The notes: generated from the sequence alone by a model not told the origin. A DNA stretch of 64,000 nucleotides from Megamerina dolium (GCA_963854835.1 OY978525.1:58969855-59033854); one strand, 5' to 3'. Shown: positions 22,238 to 36,186, counted from the first letter of the stretch. Translations and numbers: made by a program.

Positions 22238-24661
22238 CAGTTCCTTATTTATTCTTTCAACGGATTGCGGGAGAGGCCACCACAACGGTTAGATCACGTA
22301 TGTGGGCATTTATATTCGAAAGGCATCAGATATAGGATGTGTAACAATCTTTATATGTGTTCTTTATGGGAATAATTTCAATGCCTTTATCTCTCTCATT
22401 AGAGATAATAGAGTGATAATGCTTTTTAAAATCACTCCAGAGGATTTCAAACTCCTTCTTTTGCACCTCCAAGACAAAAGTACTATGGGTGACGGTCTCA
22501 ATCACCTGGAAATATGAGTCGAAGTCGAGCTGTCATTTTGAATATTCATAGTTCCGTTCAGGACTAGATATAGCGTGAAATATTTTAAAATGACCGTGAA
22601 ATCCAATTAATCAATATTATATCTTAATCAAATTGACTGGTTGCACAACCTTAGGGAGAAAGAATTAAAAACCCTTGCAATTCAATATGTAATATTCAAT
22701 TTAATATGTAATATGGATAATCATCAGAATCGCTTGTTTTGACCCAATGTTGCAGCTTAATAGCAATTGCTAATAAATAATTGGAGGCAATAACAATTGT
22801 GAAATATTTTCTTGTCCGTCGTGAAATTGCAAGAGTTAAGGACCACTTTTGAATGAATAATTGTTTAGTACGCCAATTAAATATTCGAGTATGAATGGAT
22901 TTGTGCAGTCTCTCTTCAGATCACTCAAACTATTTTCTAATTAACTCTGATTAGCTCTAATGCAAATGGTCGATGTAATATGGGTGAGATACGATCGCAG
23001 TATTATTATTGCACATATACCATATAACTACACCTCCAATTATGAGAGAAAGAAAATAAGCGGGAACAAAAAAAACCAAAAATAGAGCAAACGAAAGTAT
23101 GTTTTGCCGTCGATAAAACAATATCAAATGTCGGATAGTATATTGAGTTTTACTTTCTAATAAGTTTCTTTTTTTTTTTTGCTGCAATTCTCGCCTATAT
23201 GATAAAGTGTTACAGGGAGTGATATGTAACTCAGCGAGAGATAAAATAAAATAAAATAAAGAAATCAACAATAATATCGTTTCAACAATTTGTGACATAT
23301 TTTTTATTGCTTTGAGCGGGATATAATAAACAACGTTTGGATAAAAAACAATATTAAACCTTATTTTTCATACATACGAGTACATGTATTAAAATATAAG
23401 TAGTATGTATGTATTGGATATGAGCAATATTATATACATATGTACCATACAACGTACATTTATTGCCAATATGGGCTTACCAAATGCTCGAAGGACCAAT
23501 GATCAGCGCAGAGCGAGTGAATGCCAGTCGCTTTCACGATTTGGTGGCACACCTGATGTTATTTAAGGTTTCTTTCAAGGCACTTTTTGCACTTATTGTT
23601 GGGCTCTTGAAATTTGTGTAATATATTTAATTAATGAGTTTTCGTTTTTTTTTCTTTCCTTCCTCATTTATAGTTTATTATTTTAAAATCCATTATAAGT
23701 ACAAAATTCGCTTTAAAGAATAACTCTATTCTCTTCTTAAATTCGGTAGAGGAAAATTTTGCGCGCACTTGGCTAAGTAGGTTCTTATCGCAATAATAAA
23801 AACAAAATTGACTACACAAACAAGAAGAGGAGAAAAACACATGGAGTGTGGTATCGAGAGAGCGGAGAATAGGAAAAAATAACCATGTGGAGTGAGAGCG
23901 AGAGAGTAGAGAAACGGGAAAAGGAAACATACGGAGAGATGGAGAGAGTGAAGAGAGAAAAAAACAGTACTGGGAAAATGATAAGAATGGGAAGAGTTAA
24001 CAGCACCGGATCACAGATCACCACTCAACCCATTCCCTCAATCTAACATAGATATACACTTCTCTTCATTATACATAGTACCGTAAGGAATCGTTAATAA
24101 CCGATAGGCTCTAAGTTTTTCATCCGCAGAAGACCGCCATAGAATTGTCTCATTATTGCTGTCCTCACCTAAGCTTTTCGGTACATTTTTGTGATGTCTG
24201 CAATGAGTGCGTACTTAAACCAACGAAAGCGCAACACTATTGACAATAAATCGTTTTGTATTACCGGACCCTTCATTATAAATCGTTTAGTTTGACATCT
24301 GAGTGTATCTTGTAAATACAATCAAACACAACTCTTAATTTCGTACTCGTAGAATTCGGGAGGTAAAACGTGTTTTTAAATCTATTTGTTCAATTTCCTA
24401 AAATCGTTTGATTAGATTGTCACATTTTCTATCTATGAGTAAACTTTGGCTATTGTTATGTGGTGCGCCGATATCCTTGCCTGCTCCTGATACCACCCAA
24501 CCAAATAATGTTTTTGTAGTCGAGAAAGATCACTGCTCAAATTAGTCAGACCAATTGACAGTAAATCCAGGAATAATTCAGCGCCCAACTGTAAATCAAC
24601 TCGTGATAGAACATTAAAAGCTGGAGCAGCAAGCTCAATATTCTGACACTCTACTTATATA
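22238..24661 (-). repeat. Inverted copy of BEL-1/BEL-2 junction region
   Basis: On the minus strand this repeats, outward from 22238, the BEL-2 gag start and leader (to ~24012). It then has the BEL-1 protease/RT remnant (24012-24640) and a stub of the BEL-1 LTR and RTE tail. It lacks the SINE found in the left copy. It has its own extra segments near 22635-22965, 23060-23255 and 23300-23530, and has lost BEL-1 sequence between the LTR start and the protease end. With the left copy it forms a large imperfect inverted repeat around a 3.6-kb spacer. Confidence 0.75.
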
Positions 24662-24663
24662 TA

Positions 24664-26314
24664 CAGTGGCTCACAGCTTATTTCGTACAGTGTATATATT
24701 TTTATGTAAATGGCTGTAACATCGAAACTAAAAAACTTATCGATAAGTTTTGAATGTAGATGTCTGTGTATGTGTTTAGTAAACCTAATAAGAAAACGGG
24801 GAACCCCAAAAATTGTTCTTTTTGTCATGCAAGAGAGAAAAACTATTGATCAGCTGATTTTCAGCTCACATCTTATTTCGTACACAAACTTCAATGTAAG
24901 TAAGTTTCATTCTGCCGCGCAGTTACAAAGTTTTTTTGAATTGTATGAGTTTTTGGACCTTTTTAACTATTATAACAATTTTTATTATTCTTATTTTAAA
25001 TAGTTAAAGTGCTGTAAATTAAACATTTAGCGTTATGGGTCGTCGTACAACGATGGAACAGCGTAAACTGGTAATTAACCATTTTAGGAAAGGTCAGAGT
25101 GTGCGAAAAATTGCTGAAATGACAAATTTAAGTGCCTCAACTGTCCAATACATCATTCAACGCTTCATTCGCGAAAATCGGTTGGAGAACAAGGGCAGAG
25201 AAGCACCTAATAAGATTTTCAACGCATCAGACGAGCGTTATATTGTACGAAAAATTAAGAAAAATCCAAAGTTATCCACTCCGAAGTTGGCTGCAGAGGT
25301 TCAGCGTGAAATAGGAAAATCATCCAGTGCTGAAACTGTCCGACGTGTGCTGCGCAATCATGACTTGAACGGTCGAGTAGCCCGAAAGAAACCATTCATT
25401 TCAAAAATGAATATACAACGCCGACTTGACTACGCCAAAGAGCATATTATTAAGACTCCTGCGTTCTGGAATACCGTTATTTTCGCGGATGAGTCTAAGT
25501 TTAATATTTTTGGCTCGGACGGAATGTCATATGTTTGGCGTAAAGCGAATACCGAGCTAAACAAGGAGAACCTTAAGCCCACAGTGAAGCATGGTGGCGG
25601 TAGCGTGATGGTTTGGGCCTGTATGTCAGCAGCCGGAGTAGGTGAATTGGTTTTTATTGAGGGAACAATGGACAAAATGAAGTACCTCGAGATTCTGAAA
25701 AACAATTTACTTCAAAGTGCAGACAAACTGGGTTTGCGTCAAGAATTTCGGTACTACCAAGATAATGACCCAAAACATAAATCTGGGATTTGCAATCTTG
25801 GCTTATTTGGAACTGCCCACACTTGATGTCTCCACCACCACAGTCATCTGACATGAATGTGATTGAAAATCTTTGGTCTATTTTGGACAATAAAATAAGA
25901 ACACACAAGATTTCTAATAAGCAAGACCTAAAGAAGGTACTAATGGAGGAATGGAAAAAAATCACACCAGACATCACTCAAAAATTGGTGGATTCAATGC
26001 CAAATAGACTCCAGGCTGTCATTAACGCTAAGGGATGTCATACTAAATATTAAAATCAACTTACTTTGTTTTTAGTTTGAACTTAAAGAGACTGTACGAA
26101 ATAAGCTGTGACATGAATTTTCCTATTTTTTTCTTATTTTATTTTTTTATAGTGTCAAACACTAAAATTTTGAAAAAGTAAATTTTGGAAAATAAAAAAC
26201 AAACCTTCCTTTCAAAAATGGCATTTATATTTTGTTCAAATTTTTGCTATATTAGGAATTACGACTGCAGCAATTTTTAAACTGTCACTGTACGAAATAA
26301 GCTGGGAGCCACTG
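24664..26314 (+). mobile_element. Tc1-like transposon, copy 1 (IR/DR termini, frameshifted)
   Basis: The 1651-bp element is flanked by TA (24662-24663, 26315-26316). Its ends are CAGTGGCTCACAGCTTATTT and the complement of CAGTGGCTCCCAGCTTATTT. Each end also has an inner direct repeat of the same core, AGCTTATTTCGTACAG-like: left inner at 24862-24884, right inner at 26092-26115. This IR/DR layout of two transposase sites per ~200-bp end is known from Tc1 elements such as Sleeping Beauty and Minos. It interrupts the junction between the RTE tail and the BEL-1 LTR. Confidence 0.9.
25035..26053 (+). pseudogene. Tc1 transposase with 1-bp deletion
   Basis: The reading matches the intact copy at 37513-38553 up to about residue 252 (QDNDPKHKSGI). 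Loss of one G near 25788 (GGGATTTGC here, GGGATTGTGC in the other copy) then shifts the frame and ends it at 25826. The remainder, with the catalytic Glu in NVIENLW, continues in another frame to 26053. The N-terminal helix-turn-helix and the first two catalytic Asp are present, but the DD34E triad cannot form, so this copy could move only in trans. Confidence 0.9.
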
Positions 26315-26316
26315 TA

Positions 26317-27300
26317 CTTACTTACTTACTTATGTGGTCATAACAACCGTATATCGATTTACGCCGAATGTAACATACTTCGCCAGCAATCTCTGTTCTT
26401 CGCTAGCTGACGCCAGTTAGAAATTCCAAGCGCCGTTAGGTTCTCCAGTACTTGGTCTTTCCACCGGAGGTTAGGTCTTCCTCTTCTGCGTCGTCCTCCA
26501 GAGGGTTCCGAATATAACACGTTCTTCGCTGGAGCGCGTTCTTCCATTCGCTCGACATGACCTAGCCAGAGCAGACGCTGGATTTAGATGCGCTTTACTA
26601 TGTCACAGCTCACAGCTCGTACAGCTGTATGCCGTGTGATTGTACCTTATTCGGTACTCGCCACCAACGCAAATAGGTCAAAAGATCTTGCGTAGCACTT
26701 TTCTCTCGAAAACTCCAAGCATTCACTCATCAGAAGTGGAAATTGTCCTTATTGACCTTATTACTGCTGTTAATGCTGGTTCCAAGATAGACAAAGTCCC
26801 TTACTACTTCAAAAGCGTAGTTGTCAACAGTGACGTGCTGTCCAATACGCCGGGACTCTTTGTTTGTTGACACTAGATACTTCGTCTTGCCCTCGTTCAC
26901 CGTAAGACCTATCCGACGAGACTCTCTTTCCAACTCTGAGAATGCTGCACTGACTGCTCGCGTGTTCATGCCGATATCGTCGGCATACGCCAACAGCATC
27001 ACCAGTAGATCAGCAGCTCGTATTATTTTCTCCATAATAGGATTGAAGAAGTCGCACGACAACGAATCACCTTGTCTGAAACCCCGTTCGGTATTAAACG
27101 GTGCGGAGAGGTCTTTCCTAATTTTTACAGCACAATGGGAGTTATGCATTCTACAAAGTCGAATGAGCTTTGCAGGAATACCGAATTCAGACATTGTTGC
27201 GGACTTACCGGACTGTCGAAAACGGCTTTATAATCAACAAATAGGTGGTGTTTGTCGATCTGTTTTTCTTGGGTCTACTCCAGGATTTGGCGCACGATTG
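26317..27300 (-). mobile_element. RTE-like LINE, copy b, 3' part
   Basis: On the minus strand it ends with the (AAGT)n tail at 26317, directly beside the TA of the Tc1 insertion. It contains the RT second half and the C-terminal segment. It starts abruptly near 27300. Unlike copy a it keeps RT sequence, so copy a's internal deletion came after this segment was separated. Confidence 0.75.
26359..27194 (-). pseudogene. RTE-like reverse transcriptase C-terminal part
   Basis: SEFGIPAKLIRLCRMHNSHC, GFRQGDSLSCDFFNPIMEKI and the catalytic LAYADDIGM appear in one 154-aa frame (27194 to 26730). After a frameshift come the C-terminal sequences GRRRRGRPNLRWKDQVLENL and LGISNWRQLAKNRDCWRSML, ending near 26359. 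RQGD and YADD are the usual RT motifs B and C. The N-terminal RT and endonuclease are absent. Confidence 0.8.
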
Positions 27301-27304
27301 TAAT

Positions 27305-28125
27305 ATAGCAGATTTTAAAATAATACATTATAAATAAGGAAGGAAAAGGAATAACGAAAACTCATGAATTTAATATATTACACAAATTGCAAGAGCTGAA
27401 CAATAAGTTTAAAAAAACCTTAAAGGAAACTTCAACCACATCATCAACTCCATCAGCTGCGGAACCCACCGACAGGTGTGCCACCAAATCGTACAAGCCA
27501 CCGGCATTCACTGACTCTCCGCTGATCAGTGTGTTATCTGAGTTGTCTATGTTATTCGATCCGCTAGGGTTATTGAATTCTGTCATTCTAGAAGGACAGA
27601 TTTTCCTACAAGATCCTTGGATATTGAAGATTGCGTGGAATTAAAGATTGCCAATGAGTTTGAATAGCAATTGGTTGGAATTCCGGAAGCTACTAGACGG
27701 TGCCACATCCATTATGGTTCCACGTTTCGTTTTGCCTTCAAACGTTTGTGCACGTGTTGAAATGCCTTTTCAAATGCCTCTTTGCGGGCATACTAGCAGT
27801 TGTGTAGTGCAAAATAAAGACTACCACCACTGAAAACAAAGTCATTATTATATCTAAAACTGTTGAGGGCAGAGCTTTTGCAAGATTAGTTGTGAAAACG
27901 CAGAAGAATTTTCCGATGTCAATTGACGCGATCTATTTGTGGACAGATTCGGAGGTTGTTCTTGGTTGGATAAGCGTACATCTGCGTGGTCGACATTTGT
28001 GGCAAACAAAGTAGCATCGATACAAGAATTAACTAAAAGAGCTATTTGGCGACACCTGCCAAGTAAAATTAATCCGGCATATATAATATTGTTAGGCTGT
28101 TTTCGTACGGAACCCTCCTGATACC
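27305..28125 (+). pseudogene. BEL/Pao fragments: leader/gag start joined to RNase H
   Basis: 27320-27490 resembles 17920-18060 of the BEL-2 leader (GATTTTAAAATAATA..., GGTGTGCCACCAAATCGT). It then passes directly into LSMLFDPLGLLNSVILEGQ and LQDPWILKIAWN, the region after the BEL RT. IYLWTDSEVVLGWISVHLRG (~27930-27990) is the RNase H motif containing TDS. Everything between gag and RNase H is deleted, and frames shift repeatedly. Confidence 0.7.
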
Positions 28126-28494
28126 AGGCCGACTCAGGTTGTAACGGTGGCCTTACCATGGTATGGGGCGTTGCCATGGTCGACCAGTTATTTTTCCGTA
28201 ATCCTCTTTGGTCGCCGCTCATGCTGATTAGGCACTGTGGTCAGCTTCGCCTTTTCTGGGAACTGGTAGGCAGCGACCGTACGAACCAGATAATATGTCT
28301 AATACAAAAAATAAAAAATCGGATACCATGACGGAAGGGGTTGGATACCTCTTCGGAGGAGGATGCTGTGGGCCACAGCACGCTTGTAGCAAAACAACAA
28401 AAAATTAATCAACCAACAACATCCGCTGGGCCCAAGGGGTCAAAGCGTAAACCAATTAAACCAGCAAATAAACCAGGACTACCACGTGGCACAG
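28126..28494. other. Unassigned; short open frame MDTSSEEDAVGH...
   Basis: No family recognised. An open frame 28341-28550 begins MDTSSEEDAVGHSTLVAKQQ and is Lys/Pro-rich, perhaps the start of a LINE ORF1, but nothing confirms it. ACCATGGTA-like palindromes occur near 28155. The frame runs into the 5' end of RTE copy c. Confidence 0.35.
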
Positions 28495-29400
28495 TCTGGT
28501 GGTGTTTTCGCAAGGTAACGTGTCTAACTGCCTCAATTCGGTGGGGCTAGCGTAATCCTTGTTGAATACATCGCAAGTCAACTCTCTGGCTGTCATGTAG
28601 TTTGTTCTGAGCGCTACGTGATGATACCTCTATTTGTTAATGAGGGGTAGTCATGTAGCTTGCTCTGCTTACTATGTGATGGCGCCTTCATTATTATTAA
28701 TGGGGGCCCTCCACGTGGCGACCACCGGGCAACGTCCTCCTGGCACCCGCTGGAAGGCGGCTGAAGTGAGTGCCAAAAATCTCCTCGGTTATAGGTTGTG
28801 CTTTGGGTTTGGGACCCGCTACATAAAAAACCTTCCCAGTGAATAATGTAAAAATGCCTCGAAAACGGACTACCCCCTTTGTTTATGAACCCCGCAAACG
28901 AAATAGGGACCATGAGTTACGGATATGCACCTGGAATGTCCGGTCCCTTTTTAAGGAGGGTGCCTCTATCCAGCTTGTTGATGTCCTCGAGAAATACAGA
29001 GCTGACATCACCGCTCTCCAGGAAATGCGATGGACGGGACAGGGCTGCGCGAAAAGAGCATCATGTGATATATACTACAGTTGCCATGCTGAAAGGCACG
29101 AATTAGGATGTGGATTTTTGGTCAGCAAGAGACTACGACGTCTTGTCGCACATTTCACGCCTGTAAATGAACGGCGGGCCACAATCCGCATTAGGGCAAA
29201 ATTCTTTAACATCAGCCTTATATGTGCCCATGCTCCGATGGATGAGAATACCAATGTGATCAAGGAGAGCTTCTTTCAGCGCTTCGAAGAAACTAACGTC
29301 CGCTGCCCCCGCCACGATATCAAAATCGTGCTTGACGGCTTTAATGCCAGGGTGGGCAAGGAAAATTTATCTTCCACCAGAACACCTCTGACAATTGTCC
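28495..29400 (+). mobile_element. RTE-like LINE, copy c, 5' part
   Basis: It begins TCTGGTGGTGTTTTCGCAAG, a string also present at the 5' end of reversed copy d (60465). It includes the leader and the endonuclease, then breaks off near 29400. No RT follows. Confidence 0.75.
28854..29370 (+). pseudogene. RTE-like AP endonuclease, best-preserved copy, truncated
   Basis: From ATG 28854 (a frame open from 28839) it reads MPRKRTTPFVYEPRKRN, ELRICTWNVRSLFKEG (metal-site Asn), LEKYRADITALQEMRWTGQG (catalytic Glu), GCGFLVSKRLRRL, ISLICAHAPMDENTNV and IKIVLDGFNARVGKE. The last motif should be GDFNA; here D and G are exchanged (DGFNA), so a metal-binding Asp is displaced. The frame then leaves the family and ends at 29504. 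Confidence 0.8.
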
Positions 29401-29735
29401 TACAACCTTTCTGGATTACTGGTGCTAGAAAATTAGTAAGATTGGGAAATGTCGTCAATGGCTCCACTAACAAATCGTGGGAGAATTACCGAGAGAAAGA
29501 GTGAAAATTCAAAACTCTTTTAATAATATCTTACAAAACAGAGGTAATTGTTTGTTTCGCAACGAAAACTGTACACCTGGAGCTGGTGTCCGATTTGACG
29601 ATGAAGCCATTTATTGCTGCGTTAAAGACATTTGTCGCACGTCGAGGGTTGTGAACCCAATTGTTTTGCGACAATGGTACGAATTTTGTGGGTGCTAGTA
29701 GAGATCTCGAGGTGTTCAAACAGCGTTTTTTATAC
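29400..29735. other. Unassigned; possible BEL integrase-adjacent sequence
   Basis: No clear reading. Strings such as VVNPIVLRQWYEFCGC appear in an open frame but match nothing I can name. It lies upstream of a BEL integrase fragment and may belong to it. Confidence 0.3.
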
Positions 29736-29739
29736 TGTA

Positions 29740-30110
29740 TTGTACTGCAAATAGTGTAAAATTTCATCACATTCCACCAAGCTCCCCTCACTTTGGTGAT
29801 TAGTAGAAGGCTGCGGTGAAATTCGCCAAGTACCATTTGACCCGTATTGCAGCATCGTCGTATCTTATATGTATTTGAAGGCTTAGTATTGTATTAGAGG
29901 AAATAGAATATATCTTGAATTCGCGGCCATTAAGTACAATGTCTAGTGACTCGGACGATGAACAAGTTTTAACTCCTGGTCACTTCCTGTTAGGTAGGCC
30001 ATTGGTGGTTATATTGTAACCGACCCTTAACAACGACAATATTACCATTGGGAATCGATGGCAACGTTTGCGTTATTCTGTTTTGTTCTGGGTATATTTG
30101 TTCTTTGCTG
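29740..30110 (+). pseudogene. BEL/Pao integrase C-terminal fragment
   Basis: In one frame with stops it reads [53 protein letters not shown] and [12 protein letters not shown]. This is the end of the integrase core (P.SPHFGG, with the region carrying the catalytic Glu) and the following conserved NSRPL and LTPGHFL motifs. The GLVE stretch is damaged (GD**K). The fragment ends near 30110. Confidence 0.8.
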
Positions 30111-30622
<512 letters not shown>

Positions 30623-30664
30623 ATGTCATTTATCTGCCCCAGATGAGTGGCTTCGGCCAATAAG

Positions 30665-31425
30665 GGTACACAACTAATCGCATTCATTACGAATGCAATA
30701 TTGGGCGCATATATTTCATATTGACTGCGATTTGACAGTAGAAATTAATGCTTCATTGCCAGACAAAAAGGTTTTGGCATCAATTGTTTAAAATCATGAA
30801 GCGAGAAACGTAAATTTCGCAAAAATCCATGTCCATGAAGATTTGGGAAGTGGCGCGTACAAACGACACACTGGCGAACGCCACGACACAAGCGAAAGCG
30901 ATACGCAGCCGGTACGCTCACAGACAAAGTGTGTTTACTGACGCGAAAATTTTCACCGTAGAAGAATCGTTCAATAAATAGAACAATCGTATGTATGTTT
31001 GGTTATCCAGAGAAGCATCCCAACTCATCCCGAAGATCCAAAGAGGTCACCATCCCGCGTCACATGGCAAGAACCGCTCAACTGTGGCTAAAAACAACAT
31101 TCCGGTCTTTATATCAGCATATGATTGGCCAGCTGGTAGTCCAGACCTTAACCCGTTGGATTACAAGTTGAGGTCCGTATTAGAGGGCATGGCGTGCTCT
31201 ACTCGACACCCAAATATTGAGTCGTTGAAGCGAGCCCTTGTCCGTGCAGTGGACAATTTCATGAAGTGCATGCAAGTGGCCACGTCGTCTCAAGTCGTGC
31301 CGGAAGGCATATGGAAGTCATTTCGAATAAGTTGTTCTAAGCCATTGAATAACCCAATAAAAAGAAAAAAAAAGTTTTGAAAAATATTAATTCGTTTTCC
31401 TTTGGCGTCGATTTTTCTGTGTACC
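30665..31425 (+). pseudogene. Mariner-family transposase remnant, internally deleted
   Basis: Possible termini are GGTACACA (30665-30672) and TGTGTACC (31418-31425). The reading includes KIFTVEESFNK (30950-30985, with a stop after NK), NNRMYVWLSREASQLIPKI, QRGHHPAS, and then directly SAYDWPAGSPDLNPLDYKL, which contains the third catalytic Asp region, followed by HPNIESLKRALVRAVDNF. About 50 residues, including the second catalytic Asp, are deleted between HHPAS and NNIPVF. The same deletion occurs in the copy at 33965-34725. Confidence 0.75.
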
Positions 31426-33250
31426 AACATTTATGACTTGACTAGATAGTTCATATCGATCAAGTTATATGCAGAAATACGATATGGGCCAAAGAATTTG
31501 GGACGAGTTTTAAGTCCTGTTCCACATTGGACTCGCTCAATCGCTACGAGGTCATTGACCCAATACTTTGTATATGATTGCCGCTTTTTGTTGTATTGTT
31601 TCGAATTTTCAATTTATATTTTCGCTATTGCTTGCTTAGCTTGGTTGCGCTGCTCCAGTCGGTCCGCGCATTACTGCTCCTGAAATTCGTCTTCAATCAT
31701 CTGTATAAGACGAATATCTTTACCAGTGTTCATCTCGATTCCGGTCATTAAGTGAAACGGCGTTGTGTTAATTGAACGATGGTAGGTGGCATATAGATTT
31801 TTCTGCAGAGATTTACATGCTCTATCCAGTAGTCGAATTCCTTTAGAAGCAATGCCCACCTGGCTACTCATCGTGCATTCGAAAGCATTACAATCGGTTA
31901 CTATTTTGAATCGCTGGCCAATTAAATAAATGCGAAACTCCTTGATGGCTTCGATCACAGCTAACACCTCCAACTCATAACTAGAGAAGTGTTTCTCAGC
32001 ATTGGATGTACTCTTGCTCATATAAAAAACAGGATGCAGAGCATTATCTTCGTCGTCTCGCTGTAAAAGCATTGCTCCATAATCTTGTTTACTGGCATCG
32101 GTGCACAGCTTGGTGGTTACGTTATATTTAAAAATTTTAAGTATTGGCTTATTCGATAATGCATTCTTCAAATCCTGCAAGGCTTTCAATTCCACTGAAC
32201 CAATAACAATTTGCCCTTCACTCTTCGTTAGCTCCGCCAACGGCTTGCTACGCCTCCTGGAATATGCTGTCATCCATCTTCACTAAAAAGAAATTAGCCT
32301 CATTTTCGTCTTTAGGTATATAGTTTGCTTCTTTTTCAGACTTCATTTCGCTTATTTCGCCTTTTACAATTTTGACTACCGCCTTATTAAGCAGACTAAT
32401 CCCAATTATAACATCGGGACCAAAAAAGCCATTATTCACAAAGCAGAATTCAATATCATTGGTCAATTGTCATCTAGGTGCACGTTAGCTCATCATAATC
32501 CTTCTGTGACAATATTTTCTCCGATACCTGTCAATGAGAATCGAGATTTTGTTGAAATATTTTGCGGAAAAACTACCTGAAGCTGACACTTTTTCAAAAG
32601 ACAGACGTTACTGCCAGTGTCTATTAGTCCATAAAGCACCACGCCATTAAGAATTACTGGACGCATCATATTTTTTATTTGCACCATATTATGACCGAAA
32701 TTGTTGCAGCCGAAACATTTTAGACTCTTTGACATGTGATTCTAGATATATGATTCTTTTCCGAAGAGCCAAATTTAAAGCAGTACCGCGTTTTATATAC
32801 TGTGACTATTTTGCATATTTCTCGACAAATTTGCTACATGTTCACGATTGCCTCTTTTGGAGTTCCCATATTCATTTTCGCTTTTCATTTGTTCATAAAT
32901 AGAAAGCTTTTTTAAATTGAGCAGTATTGTGTGCACTGTGTAAAACTGATTTCCTTACAGCTGAGTCTTTGATGCCATCTAACACATAGCGGAACACAGA
33001 ACCGTTGTTGAACATTTGCTTGACTACCTATATTGGGCATAAGATAAAGGTATTCACTGTACGTTTCTTCTTTTCACGTAACCTTTTATGTACTTCACAG
33101 ATAGATATTGTACTTCCGAATTCCGTTAATAAAGCATTTTTTAGCTGATTGTACGACACCGGTTTTGCCTCACACTCGACAAACAGTCGTCGTCGATCCA
33201 TGTTTTAATAATTACCACAGTGTCACCAGTATATTTACGAATAAACCTGA
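31426..33250 (-). pseudogene. Gypsy gag-protease-RNase H-integrase remnant
   Basis: From 33205 downward: [20 protein letters not shown] (gag). At 32735-32493 comes a gag/protease piece with CFGCNNFGHN (knuckle lacking its last Cys) and LYGLIDTGSNVCLLKK, the DTG protease active site. At 32273-31671 is ALQDLKNALSNKPILKIF, LCTDASKQDYGAMLLQ (RNase H Asp), FSSYELEVLAVIEAIKEFRI and TDCNAFECT, running into an integrase end (NTTPFHLMTGIEMNTGKDI). The RT core and most of the integrase are deleted. 31548-31440 encodes ERVQCGTGLKTRPKFFGPYR. Confidence 0.75.
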
Positions 33251-33325
33251 AAACCTGCAAATACAGGTTTCATGCTGAAACCTGTGTTTGCAGGTTTGCA
33301 GAAGTATATTTTTGGAAGTATATTT

Positions 33326-33361
33326 TTATATATATATGCATATATATACATATATATATAC

Positions 33362-33416
<55 letters not shown>

Positions 33417-33442
33417 TACACACATATATATACATATATATA

Positions 33443-33523
<81 letters not shown>
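33326..33523. repeat. (TA)n microsatellite with TACA interruptions
   Basis: About 200 bp of TA with ACATATATATACA variants, starting after GAAGTATATTTTTGGAAGTA, a lead-in repeated at 36047. Confidence 0.95.
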
Positions 33524-33525
<2 letters not shown>

Positions 33526-33737
33526 CACATCCAACTGCAACTCAGTTGGCTCAATGTTCTGGCATTCCACAATTATAAGTAATATTAATATGGATTGTGT
33601 ATATCACAACTTCGAGCAATGTTGGTATGTGTATGGATATTTATGTATTTGACAATTTCGGGAAATATGTCGCGAGGCAACATATGCATATGTGCGTATT
33701 TGAAATTTTGGCTCGCAACAATAATATGTTTATATAT
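33524..33737 (+). repeat. ~215-bp module between TA tracts, copy 1
   Basis: It begins TTTCACATCCAACTGCAACT and ends ATATGTTTATATATCATA. The same sequence occurs at 36269-36486 and inverted at 36863-37080, with no difference noticed by eye. No significant coding potential. TA tracts lie on both sides here. Confidence 0.85.
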
Positions 33738-35054
<1,317 letters not shown>

Positions 35055-36046
35055 TTGTTTAAATCCCTCATTGATTGTGAGAATTCAACATCCACTGCTA
35101 ACCACTTCGTTGCAGATTTCTAAATCGCCTTGCACTCATTCTGTGTTGTCTTCTCCAACGTATGATAGCGACTGTACTTTTGTACAAGTTATGGTGCAAC
35201 TAGCTACGAATGTAGCATCCTTCCGTATTACCCGTACGTAAGAACAAAAATTTGTCAAAAGTTATGCCCGTAGCGGCAACGAAAAAATCGACTGTTCTTT
35301 CTTATATATATACATAACAATGTTGCCATGTATCACTGTGCGTGCATGCTTTTAATCACACTTAACATTTTCATGATCAAATTTCATAATATAGATGTTA
35401 AAAACTAAAAAAAATGAATATACGTGAAGTATATTTTAATAAATAATTAAACACGATGATTGTTTTGATTAATTAAAAACAAAAAAATAAATTTTCTTAG
35501 TTTATTTCTAATTTACTTATAAAAGTCTAATCTGGCAATCCTGTAAGCATAGAGAGTGATCAGCTGACACGGTTTTACGTAAAAAATCAAATTGCTGTTG
35601 ATTCATCGGCTACGGGCAATGGCTGCGTCACCGTCGTACGGTGGTGAGTTTTCGTTAACACGATAGGTCGTGTCAGCTGACACGTTCTACGGTTTTACGT
35701 TCATGGCTAATTGCAGCATTAGTATTTCTTTCCTCCTTATTGATCGTGCGATTTTAATAAATCCCGCATTAAGGTTTGTACATATCAAGTACATAAATGA
35801 GAAATCACGCTGAGAACAACGATTTGCTATTTCTCTCTCTTTATATATTCTCTGCTTAAGCTATCTCAGATCCCGGTTGAGCTCCCATGTGAGATTTGTT
35901 GTTGTAAAATGAAACAGTTACACTGAGAATTTAATTAATGAGAGAAAGTGTTTATTTGAGTAAATAGCGTCAAGCTAGAATATAGTGAGAAAGAAATCAG
36001 CGTCCACGTCTGCAGTCATCAGCCAGCAATTGACAACTGAACTATA
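35055..36046. other. Unassigned unique-looking AT-rich sequence
   Basis: No gene is supported. A 63-codon frame at 35050-35241 has no recognisable product. CAGCTGACACG plus CGGTTTTACGT occurs twice (35562-35581 with a shorter spacer, and 35679-35701). CCGTAGC/GCTACGG-type strings at 35268 and 35609 hint at an old element with inverted ends. Nothing more can be said. Confidence 0.35.
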
Positions 36047-36121
36047 GAAGTATATTTTTGGAAGTATATTTTTATATATATATGCATATATATACATATA
36101 TATATACATATATATATATAC

Positions 36122-36186
<65 letters not shown>

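Noticed and set aside
25790..26053. Separate 87-aa gene after the first Tc1 frame
   Set aside because: It is the C-terminal part of the same transposase after a 1-bp deletion; the intact copy at 37513 shows the continuous protein.
28839..29504. A host gene similar to craniofacial development protein 2
   Set aside because: The reading is the endonuclease of an RTE-type LINE, repeated in four places and breaking off inside the domain.
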